Assembly: GCF_033344935.1 (NCBI RefSeq)
Contig: NZ_JAWPMM010000001.1
Location: 916,001-980,000, forward strand
DNA: 64,000 nucleotides
Origin: Reichenbachiella sp.
GTDB taxonomy: Bacteria; Bacteroidota; Bacteroidia; Cytophagales; Cyclobacteriaceae
Direction of reading: 5' to 3'
Position numbers and translations under genes: made by a program. Every line of letters begins with the position of its first letter. The first letter of the stretch is position 1. Below are positions 8,897 through 17,246 of the stretch, piece by piece. The notes under the pieces were generated by a model, which saw only the letters and a list, made by a program, of their open reading frames with translations, searched no databases and was not told the DNA's origin.

Positions 8897-9793
8897 ATGA
8901 AAAAAATATTATTCGCATTATTAGCTATTTCCATCACATTCTATTCATGTGATGATGACGAAGATGATAACCAAGGAAACCTGATACTTAACCTGTCTGG
9001 GTTAGAAAATCTCGGGGATAATTATTTATACGAAGGGTGGATTGTGGTAGACGGTTCGCCTGTTTCTACGGGTACATTCTCTGTAGATGACGACGGTGAG
9101 TTGTCCGCTACTAGTTTTGCCATCGATGGCGCGATGCTCGACGCAGCTACCACTTTTGTACTAAGTATTGAGCCTAGCCCGGATTCAGACCCTGCACCTA
9201 GCGCCACCAAAATATTAGGCGGAGATTTCAGTGGAAATACTGCCTCAGCAACCATCATGCATGCGGCAGCTTTTGGCACTGGTTTCGGTAGCGTGACCGG
9301 CGGATACATTCTCGCCACACCGACTACCACAATAGATACAGACGAGGCCAGCGGTGTTTGGTTTTTAGATAATTCCTCAGGATCTCCAGCTATAGGATTG
9401 AATAACCTTCCGGATCTGACTGACCAAACGGGGTGGACATACGAAGGGTGGGCTGTCATAGATGGGACGCCAGTTTCTACGGGCACATTTGACATGGCCG
9501 CTGGCTTTGACGACAATGCTACTACCACTGCATTTAAAGGTGATGACGGTGATGGTCCAGCTTTTCCGGGAGAAGATTTTATTCAAAATGCGCCAAGTGG
9601 AATGACCTTTCCTACAGATTTAAAAGGCGCCACAATAGTAATTAGTATTGAGCCGGTACCAGATAATAGTTCAGCTCCATTCACTTTAAAACCATTGGCA
9701 GGAGAGGTGCCGGCTGCACTTGCAGATCATGCCTTCCAGACGATGGACAACATTGCGAGTAGTACGTACCCTTCAGGTACAATTTCAAGATAA
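8897..9793 (+). CDS. Lipoprotein with a duplicated RskA-like domain
   Basis: A 298-residue lipoprotein with lipobox FYSC (Cys18) and an acidic stretch right after it, which in this phylum can mark export to the cell surface. The mature part holds two related units, about residues 29-125 and 155-280. Each has YEGW, VDG or IDG, PVSTGTF, and then a SIEP segment followed by P-rich residues. The pattern resembles the C-terminal domain of anti-sigma-K factor RskA, but there is no membrane anchor helix or sigma-binding domain, so an anti-sigma role is doubtful. It follows the two-component pair by 98 bases and has its own terminator. Confidence 0.7.
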   Translation: MKKILFALLAISITFYSCDDDEDDNQGNLILNLSGLENLGDNYLYEGWIVVDGSPVSTGTFSVDDDGELSATSFAIDGAMLDAATTFVLSIEPSPDSDPAPSATKILGGDFSGNTASATIMHAAAFGTGFGSVTGGYILATPTTTIDTDEASGVWFLDNSSGSPAIGLNNLPDLTDQTGWTYEGWAVIDGTPVSTGTFDMAAGFDDNATTTAFKGDDGDGPAFPGEDFIQNAPSGMTFPTDLKGATIVISIEPVPDNSSAPFTLKPLAGEVPAALADHAFQTMDNIASSTYPSGTISR

Positions 9794-9820
9794 TAAGATA
9801 AAGCACACAATCTACGTAAA

Positions 9821-9848
9821 AAAAGACCCGCGGACGGCGGGTCTTTTT
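9821..9848. terminator. Bidirectional Rho-independent terminator
   Basis: Eleven-base perfect arms (AAAAGACCCGC and its complement) around GGACG, with an A-run on the left and a T-run on the right. It serves both the lipoprotein gene (+) and the cyclase gene (-), whose stop codon lies at its edge. Confidence 0.9.
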
Positions 9849-10950
9849 ATGCTTTGTCTACAGCGTAAATGTTAATTGCGCGTTCTTTCCCTTTTAGTGC
9901 CACTTCTCCAAGTAACTCCTGTTTAAAGAGGTTTAAACTTTTGATTTGTTCTGCAAAGACCTCGGATACTAGTAAATTCTTGCCTAGCTCATTACATTTA
10001 TCCTGAATTCTGGCTCCTGTATTGAGCACGTCGCCATGATAAGCGATATCGCGTTTGATATATCCAACTTCGGCAGCGGTTACCGCCCCTTCGTTGATTC
10101 CAGCCTTAAACTCGGGAACGAAACCAAACTCTTTTTCGAATTTGTCGGCTTTGGAGGCTAACTTTTTTTGAAAAGCAAAAAATAGCTCAATACTAAGTTT
10201 CCTTGCCTCAAGGTCTGAAGAATCCCAAGTCAAAACCGCTTCATCTCCCACGTATTGATAAATCTGAGCGTTGTGGTCGAAAACAATCTCATTGAGATAA
10301 AGGAAACATTTCTGTATTAAGTTGGAATATTTGATGTGCCCTAACTTTTCTGCGTACGTCGTAGAATCTTTTAGATCCAAAAACATAAAAATTCTGTGCT
10401 CAATGACGGGATGATGATACTTTCCCATGAACATGTTCCAGAGGTTGCCGGGGCCATATTTTTTACTCACTTCCAGTATGAAGTTGATAATGATGGTAAA
10501 CAAAGTAAGAAAAGTGCCAAATGCAGCATAAAAGGTCCAGCTTGAAAAGGTTTGAATCATATCCTTTACTCCACGTACGGGGGTAAAATCTAGTGTCAAT
10601 AAAAAGGCAAATACAATAAAAAATGTCAATACAAATCCAACAAGATATAGGGACGTTTTAATGAACATTAACCGACCAAAGGATTTATTTCTAAGACTTG
10701 TATTTTCCGTCAACCAGTAAACGAAATAGAATACAGTGCCAAAAAGAAAGCCAAACAAGGCGCCTTCTATGTATTGAAAACCGGAGGAAAAATATTCAAT
10801 GAATTTCTGATTTTCCTTAGTTGGGAATATTTCTAAAAACCTAAACTGCAGGTCTTGAAAAAACATGCCAATGGCTGTAATGCATAAAGAAGCGGTAATC
10901 CATGCGGAGACCACGAACAGCCAATCTCGAAAGTTTTTCTTCCACTTCAT
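9847..10950 (-). CDS. Membrane-bound class III adenylate/guanylate cyclase
   Basis: A 367-residue protein with about four N-terminal membrane helices (residues 1-165) and a C-terminal class III cyclase domain (about 185-360). Visible catalytic parts are the first metal Asp in FMFLDLKDST, the second in YVGDEAVL, and the transition-state Asn/Arg in LNTGARIQ. It should make a cyclic nucleotide in the cytoplasm in response to a membrane signal; base specificity is uncertain. The start is the ATG at 10950, which overlaps the stop of the upstream PLP enzyme gene as ATGA; a longer reading would lie inside that gene. The stop lies in the bidirectional terminator. Confidence 0.87.
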   Translation of the reverse strand: MKWKKNFRDWLFVVSAWITASLCITAIGMFFQDLQFRFLEIFPTKENQKFIEYFSSGFQYIEGALFGFLFGTVFYFVYWLTENTSLRNKSFGRLMFIKTSLYLVGFVLTFFIVFAFLLTLDFTPVRGVKDMIQTFSSWTFYAAFGTFLTLFTIIINFILEVSKKYGPGNLWNMFMGKYHHPVIEHRIFMFLDLKDSTTYAEKLGHIKYSNLIQKCFLYLNEIVFDHNAQIYQYVGDEAVLTWDSSDLEARKLSIELFFAFQKKLASKADKFEKEFGFVPEFKAGINEGAVTAAEVGYIKRDIAYHGDVLNTGARIQDKCNELGKNLLVSEVFAEQIKSLNLFKQELLGEVALKGKERAINIYAVDKA

Positions 10951-11852
10951 ATTTTGAGCAAATCGTTGTGCAGTTGGTTGAACCCAATAATACCTTGTAA
11001 ACCTCCCGTGTGTACGCAAATGAGTCTACTGCTACTGGGTATTTTTCCTTTTTTCAACATATCAATCAGCCCGTACATCATTTTTCCGGTATAGATAGGA
11101 TCCAGAGGAATTTGAGTTTCAAGGTAAAACTGGTTTATAAATTTAATAAGATGACTATCGAATTTGGCATAACCCCCAAAGTGATAATCATGAATGAGCT
11201 CCCAAGATGAAGAAGCAGTTGTCAATTCACCAATTAGATCCTCAAGATATTTGGCACCTTTTAAGCTGCTGATTCCAATGGCTCTTTGATGATCTTTGAT
11301 GCCATTGACGATACCGGAAAAAGTGCCTCCAGTACCCACAGGACATAGTATTGTGTCAAAATCAACTGTAATTTCATCGACCAGTTCTTGTACTCCTCTA
11401 AGTGCCAAAGCATTGGTACCTCCTTCGGGAACTATAAAGGCCTCATGTTTTTTCGTTAATGTTTGGAGCCAGGTTACATCGCTTCTGTTTTGATATGCTG
11501 CTCTGGATATAAATTGTAAGTCCATTCCATTGGCTGCTGCTTGCTCCAAGGTAGTATTGGACTGAGCATTTAACTCATCACCTCTAATAATACCGATAGA
11601 CTTAAAACCATACCTTTTGCATGCAGCTGCAGTAGCAGCTATGTGATTAGAATAGGCGCCGCCAAATGTTAGTATGGTTGAGTAGCCTTGGTCTTGAGCT
11701 TCTAATAGGTTGTATTTTAGCTTACGCCATTTGTTACCTGAAATCTCCGAATCGATTAGATCCTCACGCTTCATCAATACTTCTACTTTGTTCTCAGAAA
11801 AAATAGGAAGTGAGATTTGCTGTAGTGACGTAGGGTTGTCTAATTCAAACAT
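10947..11852 (-). CDS. PLP-dependent enzyme, ACC deaminase/D-cysteine desulfhydrase family
   Basis: A 301-residue fold-type II PLP enzyme. SGNKWRKLKYN holds the probable Schiff-base lysine K41, FGGAYSNHIAA matches the segment that holds the substrate and phosphate in the family, and PVGTGGTFSG is the PLP phosphate-binding loop. Relatives degrade D-cysteine or ACC; in Bacteroidota D-amino-acid use is the more likely role. It is somewhat shorter than the usual 330 residues. The cyclase gene follows with an ATGA overlap. A consensus -7 box lies 4 bases before the start codon. Confidence 0.87.
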   Translation of the reverse strand: MFELDNPTSLQQISLPIFSENKVEVLMKREDLIDSEISGNKWRKLKYNLLEAQDQGYSTILTFGGAYSNHIAATAAACKRYGFKSIGIIRGDELNAQSNTTLEQAAANGMDLQFISRAAYQNRSDVTWLQTLTKKHEAFIVPEGGTNALALRGVQELVDEITVDFDTILCPVGTGGTFSGIVNGIKDHQRAIGISSLKGAKYLEDLIGELTTASSSWELIHDYHFGGYAKFDSHLIKFINQFYLETQIPLDPIYTGKMMYGLIDMLKKGKIPSSSRLICVHTGGLQGIIGFNQLHNDLLKI

Positions 11853-11856
11853 GGCT

Positions 11857-11864
11857 CAAATGTA
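11857..11864 (-). promoter_or_regulatory. Putative -7 box TACATTTG
   Basis: Exact match to the Bacteroidota -7 consensus TAnnTTTG on the minus strand, ending 4 bases before the ATG of the PLP enzyme gene. No good -33 box is seen at the usual spacing. If used, the transcript would be almost leaderless. Confidence 0.5.
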
Positions 11865-12003
11865 ATATGCATTGAGGAAAGGCAGGATTTGAATGAACAA
11901 CGGATGATATTTTTTATTAATTTGTAGAACCAATTCAAACGAACCGCTGAGAGATTGGAAAACCAGCAATCTAACCGAGTTTTAAACGCATTTTAATTCA
12001 AAT

Positions 12004-12930
12004 ATGGCTGAAACATTGACCAGATCGATTGAATCTCAAATAGAGCACACCAAAAGTGAGCGAAGAAAAAATAGATTAAATGCCTATGAACTAGGTACTG
12101 AACTTCTTTTTAAATCTAAGAAGGACTTGGATGAGCTTAAAGGGATGATTGGAGCAGAGGATGTTCGATATCAGTCTATTGCTAATCTATTGGCTGCCGA
12201 GGTACTGCAGTGTGGTATTGATTATTTCAAGGCCATGAAGGATAACTCAGATTTTTCTGAGGCCAGCTCATTGGAAATTTTGAATAGTGCTAAAGAGATT
12301 TCTACGGATGCACAGATACAAAAACGGATTCAAGATAATATAGAAGGAATAGGTGACTGGGTAAGCAATCAGGCGCTTAGAGATAGCCAAAATAATATCT
12401 ATGACTTCAATAAAATCTTATTGAAAACAGCCTTCTCTTTTATGACCTGTGACGGTCATATTGCTCCCAATGAAGTTGCATTGATCAGGAAAATGGCTGA
12501 AGAAGATCATGCCTTTGGTGAAATTGATATAGATACCGAATTGGATTTTCTAATAGAGGTCATCAACACCATGGGGATGGGTTTTCTTAAGGATTATTTC
12601 AAGGTGTTGAAAAATGCTCAGCTAAAACAAGAGCAGGAACTGAAGTTGGTGGAAATGGCGATCAATACGCTCTATGCAGATGGCAAGGTGGATTATAATG
12701 AAGTTAAGTTTTTTAGAATCTTCCGATCGTTGCTCAGTGTTACAGATAAGCAAATCACGGATTTAAATCCGCATTTGCCCGAAGAGTTTATTGAAAGTGA
12801 CATATTCAGTCACTCTTACCTGGGTCAGTTGTTTGATGACTATTTTGAAAAGGCTGAGATTCCTACTTTTGAAAAACTGTCAGAGCAAAAAAGAACTGAC
12901 TACGTGGACCCAGAAAAATATAAGGGATAA
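12004..12930 (+). CDS. TerB-domain protein (long paralogue)
   Basis: A 308-residue cytoplasmic protein. Residues 1-135 are a charged helical region of unknown type. Residues of about 140-300 form a TerB-like domain with two acidic metal-binding-like motifs, CDGHIAPNE and ADGKVDYNE, both of the form DGxxxxxE. TerB proteins bind metal ions at such sites and are linked to membrane stress and signalling; tellurite resistance as such is not implied. The domain is clearly paralogous to the protein at 14370, and the two genes enclose a histidine kinase and a receiver. The stop codon abuts that of the receiver gene (convergent, no gap). Confidence 0.75.
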   Translation: MAETLTRSIESQIEHTKSERRKNRLNAYELGTELLFKSKKDLDELKGMIGAEDVRYQSIANLLAAEVLQCGIDYFKAMKDNSDFSEASSLEILNSAKEISTDAQIQKRIQDNIEGIGDWVSNQALRDSQNNIYDFNKILLKTAFSFMTCDGHIAPNEVALIRKMAEEDHAFGEIDIDTELDFLIEVINTMGMGFLKDYFKVLKNAQLKQEQELKLVEMAINTLYADGKVDYNEVKFFRIFRSLLSVTDKQITDLNPHLPEEFIESDIFSHSYLGQLFDDYFEKAEIPTFEKLSEQKRTDYVDPEKYKG

Positions 12931-13377
12931 TTAAGACTTCATTTGTTTTCCGAAGTGCTTTTCTACGATATCTAGAAGGTGCTCTTTGGTGATTGGCTTT
13001 GTAATAAAGTCAGAAACATCGTGATACTTTTCGGCCTTATCTTTATCTAGCTTATTGAGCGAGCTTGTCAGCATAGAGATAACAATTCCTCCTCTCAAAT
13101 CCTTTGGTAGAACTTTGTAGGCATCTAAAAATTCAAACCCGTTCATTACGGGCATATTAATATCTAAAAGAATCAATTCAGGTTTGGGGTAAGTGGTGCC
13201 GTTGGAAGCAAACTCTCCCTTGTTTTCTATATAATCTAAGGCCATTTTCCCATTATGGCATTCATGTACCTGACCTTTGAAATTGCATACATCGGTCAAC
13301 AAATGCTGTTGAAGAAAGAGGGAAGTAGGATCGTCGTCTACTAATAAGATATTCGATATTACGTTAATGTCAATCAT
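12931..13377 (-). CDS. Stand-alone CheY-like receiver
   Basis: A 148-residue single-domain response regulator: acidic DDD at 14-16, phosphoacceptor D72 in LLDINMP, and the conserved Lys in FITKPIT. There is no output domain, so it must act by protein contacts or as a phosphorelay step. It lies 6 bases after the kinase gene. Its closest relative in the window is the receiver at 41066, which sits beside a kinase with a similar H-box. Confidence 0.88.
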   Translation of the reverse strand: MIDINVISNILLVDDDPTSLFLQQHLLTDVCNFKGQVHECHNGKMALDYIENKGEFASNGTTYPKPELILLDINMPVMNGFEFLDAYKVLPKDLRGGIVISMLTSSLNKLDKDKAEKYHDVSDFITKPITKEHLLDIVEKHFGKQMKS

Positions 13378-13383
13378 TATTTA

Positions 13384-14334
13384 TTAAGTGGTAATAGGTA
13401 AGTGGATAGTAAATATAGTGCCTTCGTTAGGAATACTTTTAACTTCTATGTTACCATTATTTTTTTCTATTTGTTCTTTTACTAAATAAAGTCCTATTCC
13501 TGACCCTTGAATGTTGGGTTTATCGCTAAATCGTTCGAAAAGGGTGAACATTTTGTCCCCGTGAGTTTTTAGGTCAATGCCAGAACCATTGTCTTCGAAC
13601 GTAATTTGGACCTGATTAAACTTTTGTTCTGAAGAAATATTAATCTCCGGTTTGCGCTCCGGGTGCGCATATTTGATAGCATTGGACAACAGGTTTTTAA
13701 TTATACTATTGAGGTAGGCCTCAGAAGCATATGCCGTAGGTGCCTGGTCAAATTTCAAGTTGATTGTGGCGTGTGATTTTTCTATGTCGTTGGCCAATTC
13801 TTGTTTAACATTTTCTGCAATGCGTTCCAGGCTGCATTCTTTCTTTTCAAGCTCACCGGATTTTTCGTGCTTCAAAAGGGTCATAAAATCTTCGAATGTA
13901 AGGAGCCAGGTATCTATGGATTCATTAATTCTATTTATGACTTCTGTCTTTTTATCTTCGGGCAATTGACCCGGATTGGTTCTTAAGATTTCGGATAGGT
14001 TTTTAATATTAAGTGCTGGGCCTCTTAAATCGTGGGTTATCTTATAAGTAAGGGTATCTAGTGATTCATTGATCTTTCTAAGACGATTATTAATATTATT
14101 CTTTTTTTGATGCGTGGCTCCTAATAGATAGCCTGCCACTCCCAATACCAGCGGAGCTGTGTCCACTACATAGTGAATAACATTCTGTTGATGTAGAAGC
14201 ATAATGTTAGCTAATGAATAGTCGATGTTATTTAGCCAAGCATCTATGAACTGAGAAAATACCGGAAAGGAGAGTCCAAATAAGACTCCTCCTATCGTGT
14301 ATTTCGCATGCACAGAAAGGGCTTTCTTTTTCAT
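13384..14334 (-). CDS. Membrane sensor histidine kinase
   Basis: A 316-residue kinase with two N-terminal membrane helices (about residues 12-32 and 55-74) and only a short outside loop, then a HisKA-type domain with H101 in ITHDLRGP and an HATPase domain (N box LLSNAIKYAHPE, G boxes DNGSGID and GSGIGLYLV). With so little sensor domain it probably senses through its membrane helices or a partner protein. It is followed by its receiver (6 bases) and preceded by a TerB protein (35 bases), all on the minus strand, so the three genes are probably one operon. Confidence 0.88.
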   Translation of the reverse strand: MKKKALSVHAKYTIGGVLFGLSFPVFSQFIDAWLNNIDYSLANIMLLHQQNVIHYVVDTAPLVLGVAGYLLGATHQKKNNINNRLRKINESLDTLTYKITHDLRGPALNIKNLSEILRTNPGQLPEDKKTEVINRINESIDTWLLTFEDFMTLLKHEKSGELEKKECSLERIAENVKQELANDIEKSHATINLKFDQAPTAYASEAYLNSIIKNLLSNAIKYAHPERKPEINISSEQKFNQVQITFEDNGSGIDLKTHGDKMFTLFERFSDKPNIQGSGIGLYLVKEQIEKNNGNIEVKSIPNEGTIFTIHLPITT

Positions 14335-14369
14335 AGCTCCAATGATAAATGCACCAGGCAGGCTATTTG

Positions 14370-14912
14370 CTAAGCATTCTTGTCTCCGAAATCAACAGAA
14401 TCAGATATATCATTGACTTGCGACAAATCGAACATAGGCAGTGTGCTTTCTTTAAAGTAGTTGCTGTATAACTCCTTGATATAGATATCCGTGAAAGCAT
14501 CTTTGTGGATAAAGTTTTTCCCGATTTTAGGGAACTTGTCGAGAATTTTTTGATCTGGAGATTTTAAAGCTGTCCTGAGAATTTTAAGGAAATTGATTTC
14601 CTCTCTTTTCACTTTGTCATCTGCAGTGATTGTTTGAATAGCAGATTCAAGAAGCAGCAATTCTTGCTCCTCGGTTAATGTAGAGTTATTCAATTTTTTA
14701 AAATAGTCATCAAAAAAGTCCAAACCCTTGAGGTTTATGAGCTCAATCATTTGATTGAGTTCCTTGTCAATATCTATACCCGTAAGATCAACTTTTTCTT
14801 TGGCCATTTGCTTGAGAAAATCTATCTCTTTTGGTGAAATATGACCGTCACAGGTCATAAAGGAGAAAACTGTCTTAACGAGTAGTTTGGCGAAATCTGA
14901 TTGATTTGTCAT
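14370..14912 (-). CDS. TerB-domain protein (short paralogue)
   Basis: A 180-residue protein that is almost only the TerB domain. Its start (FSFMTCDGHISPKE) is nearly identical to residues near 145 of the long paralogue at 12004, and the next segment GIDIDKEL matches too. The second acidic motif is altered (ADDKVKREE, with D in place of the turn Gly), so one metal-like site may be weakened. It is first in an apparent operon with the kinase and receiver. A regulatory partner of the kinase is the obvious guess but not shown. Confidence 0.75.
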   Translation of the reverse strand: MTNQSDFAKLLVKTVFSFMTCDGHISPKEIDFLKQMAKEKVDLTGIDIDKELNQMIELINLKGLDFFDDYFKKLNNSTLTEEQELLLLESAIQTITADDKVKREEINFLKILRTALKSPDQKILDKFPKIGKNFIHKDAFTDIYIKELYSNYFKESTLPMFDLSQVNDISDSVDFGDKNA

Positions 14913-14979
14913 TTGAGTTACATTTTATTATTGCTGCCTTTGCTGCTTTAAGATAATCAAAATATCTAAAACTAATACT

Positions 14980-14987
14980 TACCTTTG
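14980..14987 (+). promoter_or_regulatory. Putative -7 box TACCTTTG
   Basis: Exact TAnnTTTG match ending 6 bases before the ATG at 14994. A TTG start at 14985 would lie inside this box, which argues for the ATG start and for a near-leaderless transcript. Confidence 0.5.
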
Positions 14988-14993
14988 CCGACT

Positions 14994-16013
14994 ATGCAAG
15001 AGGAACCATTAGAAGAAGATTTATACGAACATCACAGAATAGTAGCCGATCCGGGACAAGAAATTTTGCGATTAGATAAATTTCTTATGGATCGTTTGCC
15101 AAATGTAACACGTAATAAACTGCAAGCTGGTATAAAGGATGGTTTCATCAAAGTCAATGACAAGGAGATCAAACCAAACTACAAAGTGCATCCTGGAGAT
15201 GTGGTAATTGTAGCACTACCTGAGCCACCAAAGGATACGGATATTGTTCCAGAAGATATTGATATTAATATCATTTTTGAAGACGATGATTTGCTCGTGG
15301 TCAACAAAGAACCCGGGATGGTAGTGCATCCAGCTTATCAAAACTGGTCAGGCACTTTGGTAAATGCATTGGCTTATCATTTTAACAACTTACCTACCAT
15401 GCCCAATAATGATGGTCGCCCCGGGCTCGTCCATCGTATTGATAAAGACACTTCTGGCTTACTTGTCATTGCAAAAAGTGAAAAGGCTATGACAAGCCTG
15501 GCCAAACAATTTTTTGATCATAGTATCGAAAGAACGTATTATGCCTTGATATGGGGTGAGCCAGAAGAAGACAAAGGCACGATCGATGTAAATCTGGGAA
15601 GGAGCTTGAAAGACCGAAGAGTAACAGCAGCATTTCCAGAAAACGACCATGGAAGAAAAGCCATCACACATTACAAAGTCATCAAAAGGTTGCGATATGT
15701 ATCGCTAATCCAATGCAATTTGGAAACGGGTCGGACTCATCAAATTCGAGCCCATATGAAACACATTGGTCATCCACTTTTTAATGACGTAACCTACGGT
15801 GGAGATAAAATATTAAAAGGTACCACTTTCACCAAATACAGGCAGTTTGTTGAAAACTGTTTTAAAATAATTCCTAGACAAGCACTACACGCAAAGTCTC
15901 TAGGTTTTATTCATCCAACCACTAATAAATTTGTTCAATTCGACTCTGAGTTGCCCCAGGATCTCCAAGAAGTGATTGCAAAATGGGAGCACTATGTCAA
16001 TCACATAGATTAA
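14994..16013 (+). CDS. RluA family 23S rRNA-type pseudouridine synthase
   Basis: A 339-residue enzyme with an N-terminal S4 RNA-binding domain (about residues 20-80) and a RluA-type catalytic domain with GLVHRIDKDTSGLLVIAK, where the Asp of HRIDKDTSG is catalytic. It isomerises uridine in rRNA; by similarity to RluD the target could be helix 69 of 23S rRNA, but the exact site cannot be read from the sequence. The ATG at 14994 is used rather than a TTG three codons earlier. The stop codon directly abuts the next start. Confidence 0.9.
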   Translation: MQEEPLEEDLYEHHRIVADPGQEILRLDKFLMDRLPNVTRNKLQAGIKDGFIKVNDKEIKPNYKVHPGDVVIVALPEPPKDTDIVPEDIDINIIFEDDDLLVVNKEPGMVVHPAYQNWSGTLVNALAYHFNNLPTMPNNDGRPGLVHRIDKDTSGLLVIAKSEKAMTSLAKQFFDHSIERTYYALIWGEPEEDKGTIDVNLGRSLKDRRVTAAFPENDHGRKAITHYKVIKRLRYVSLIQCNLETGRTHQIRAHMKHIGHPLFNDVTYGGDKILKGTTFTKYRQFVENCFKIIPRQALHAKSLGFIHPTTNKFVQFDSELPQDLQEVIAKWEHYVNHID

Positions 16014-17246
16014 ATGATTGTAATTAAGTATCTCTGGTATTATTCCTTTTGGTTAATTGTAAGAATTGGCTTGCGATTGTACTACAGCAAAGTCAAAGTG
16101 ACGGGCTTAGAAAACATTCCGAAAAACACACCTATCATTTTTGGGTCTAATCATGAAAACGCTTTCATCGATGCGCTTCTAATTACTACAAGTAATACAC
16201 GATTTGACCATTATTTGGTAAGGGCTGGTGTGTTCAATAACCCGATTGCAAAGGCATTTTTCAATTCGCTCAATTTAATGCCAGTATATCGAGCACAAGA
16301 TGGAGTAAATCCCCTGGAAGCCAACAAACAAATCTTTCGAGCCTGCTTCGAGGCACTGGCTAAAAAATATGCGGTCATGCTTTTCCCGGAAGGAGAGCAT
16401 AATATGAGGAGACATAAAAGGGTGTTAAAAAAAGGCATTAGTCGTATCGCATTAGGAGCGGTCAACTTTGAAGGTGGAGCGCAAGAGGTTTCGGTTGTTC
16501 CTGTTGGCGTTAACTATTCCGACCACATGGGATTTAGATCTACAGTCCATATTGTTTTTGGAGAACCCATTGTTGTGAAGAAGCAAGAAGAAAATGCAGA
16601 AAACTACAACAAGCTAACAGCTCAATTCACAGAAGCCTTGAGTCAGGTGCATGTCTCTTTGGATAGAAAGGAATATGCTGGACTAGATGCTATTTTCTTC
16701 CATGACCAAAAATCGCATGAATTAATTAACCCGGATATAATCAATTCGGCTGCGGGAAAACTATCTGATCGGACTGAAGAAGTAAACGAAATTGCGGAGC
16801 AAAAAAAGAAGCTGGAGGAAAAAGGGCTGTCTTTTCCTTTTAGACCAATTTCTTCGAGTGAGAAGGCAATTGTGTTTTTGATATCGCCTTTGGCATTGAT
16901 TGGTTTGATAGTCAACTTGCCTGTGTTATTACCAGTTTACTTATTTATAAAAACTAGAGTAAAAGAAGCTGAATTTGTGGCTTCGTTGAAATTTGGATTT
17001 TCACTACTAGGATTCTGCATTTGGTGGTGGTATCTTGGAAATTGGGCTTATGATTATTCATCACAATGGACCGTTGCAGCAATAAGTGTTGGCCTTTGCT
17101 TTATATGCTTAGTTTCTCTGAATGGCTTCGTCAGGAAATGGAAAAGGTACCAATTGACCCGATTACTATCTTCAGATGAAAAAGTCAAAGCGATGTATAG
17201 TGCTTTCGTTGACCGAGTGGACGGGGTCAGAAAAGAGTTATTCTAG
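16014..17246 (+). CDS. Lysophospholipid/glycerol-phosphate acyltransferase
   Basis: A 410-residue membrane enzyme of the PlsC superfamily. The first motif is NHENAFID, with five residues between His and Asp instead of the common four, as in a subgroup with NHxNxxID. The third motif is FPEGEHN. The last 130 residues hold about four membrane helices, which makes it longer than plain PlsC. It likely acylates glycerophospholipid precursors at the inner membrane. It begins directly after the pseudouridine synthase stop and its last 9 bases overlap the convergent prmC gene. Confidence 0.85.
   Translation: MIVIKYLWYYSFWLIVRIGLRLYYSKVKVTGLENIPKNTPIIFGSNHENAFIDALLITTSNTRFDHYLVRAGVFNNPIAKAFFNSLNLMPVYRAQDGVNPLEANKQIFRACFEALAKKYAVMLFPEGEHNMRRHKRVLKKGISRIALGAVNFEGGAQEVSVVPVGVNYSDHMGFRSTVHIVFGEPIVVKKQEENAENYNKLTAQFTEALSQVHVSLDRKEYAGLDAIFFHDQKSHELINPDIINSAAGKLSDRTEEVNEIAEQKKKLEEKGLSFPFRPISSSEKAIVFLISPLALIGLIVNLPVLLPVYLFIKTRVKEAEFVASLKFGFSLLGFCIWWWYLGNWAYDYSSQWTVAAISVGLCFICLVSLNGFVRKWKRYQLTRLLSSDEKVKAMYSAFVDRVDGVRKELF

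Noticed and set aside
9022-9528. Open frame of 168 codons on the minus strand
   Set aside because: Antisense to the repeat-containing lipoprotein; its repeats only mirror the repeats of that gene.
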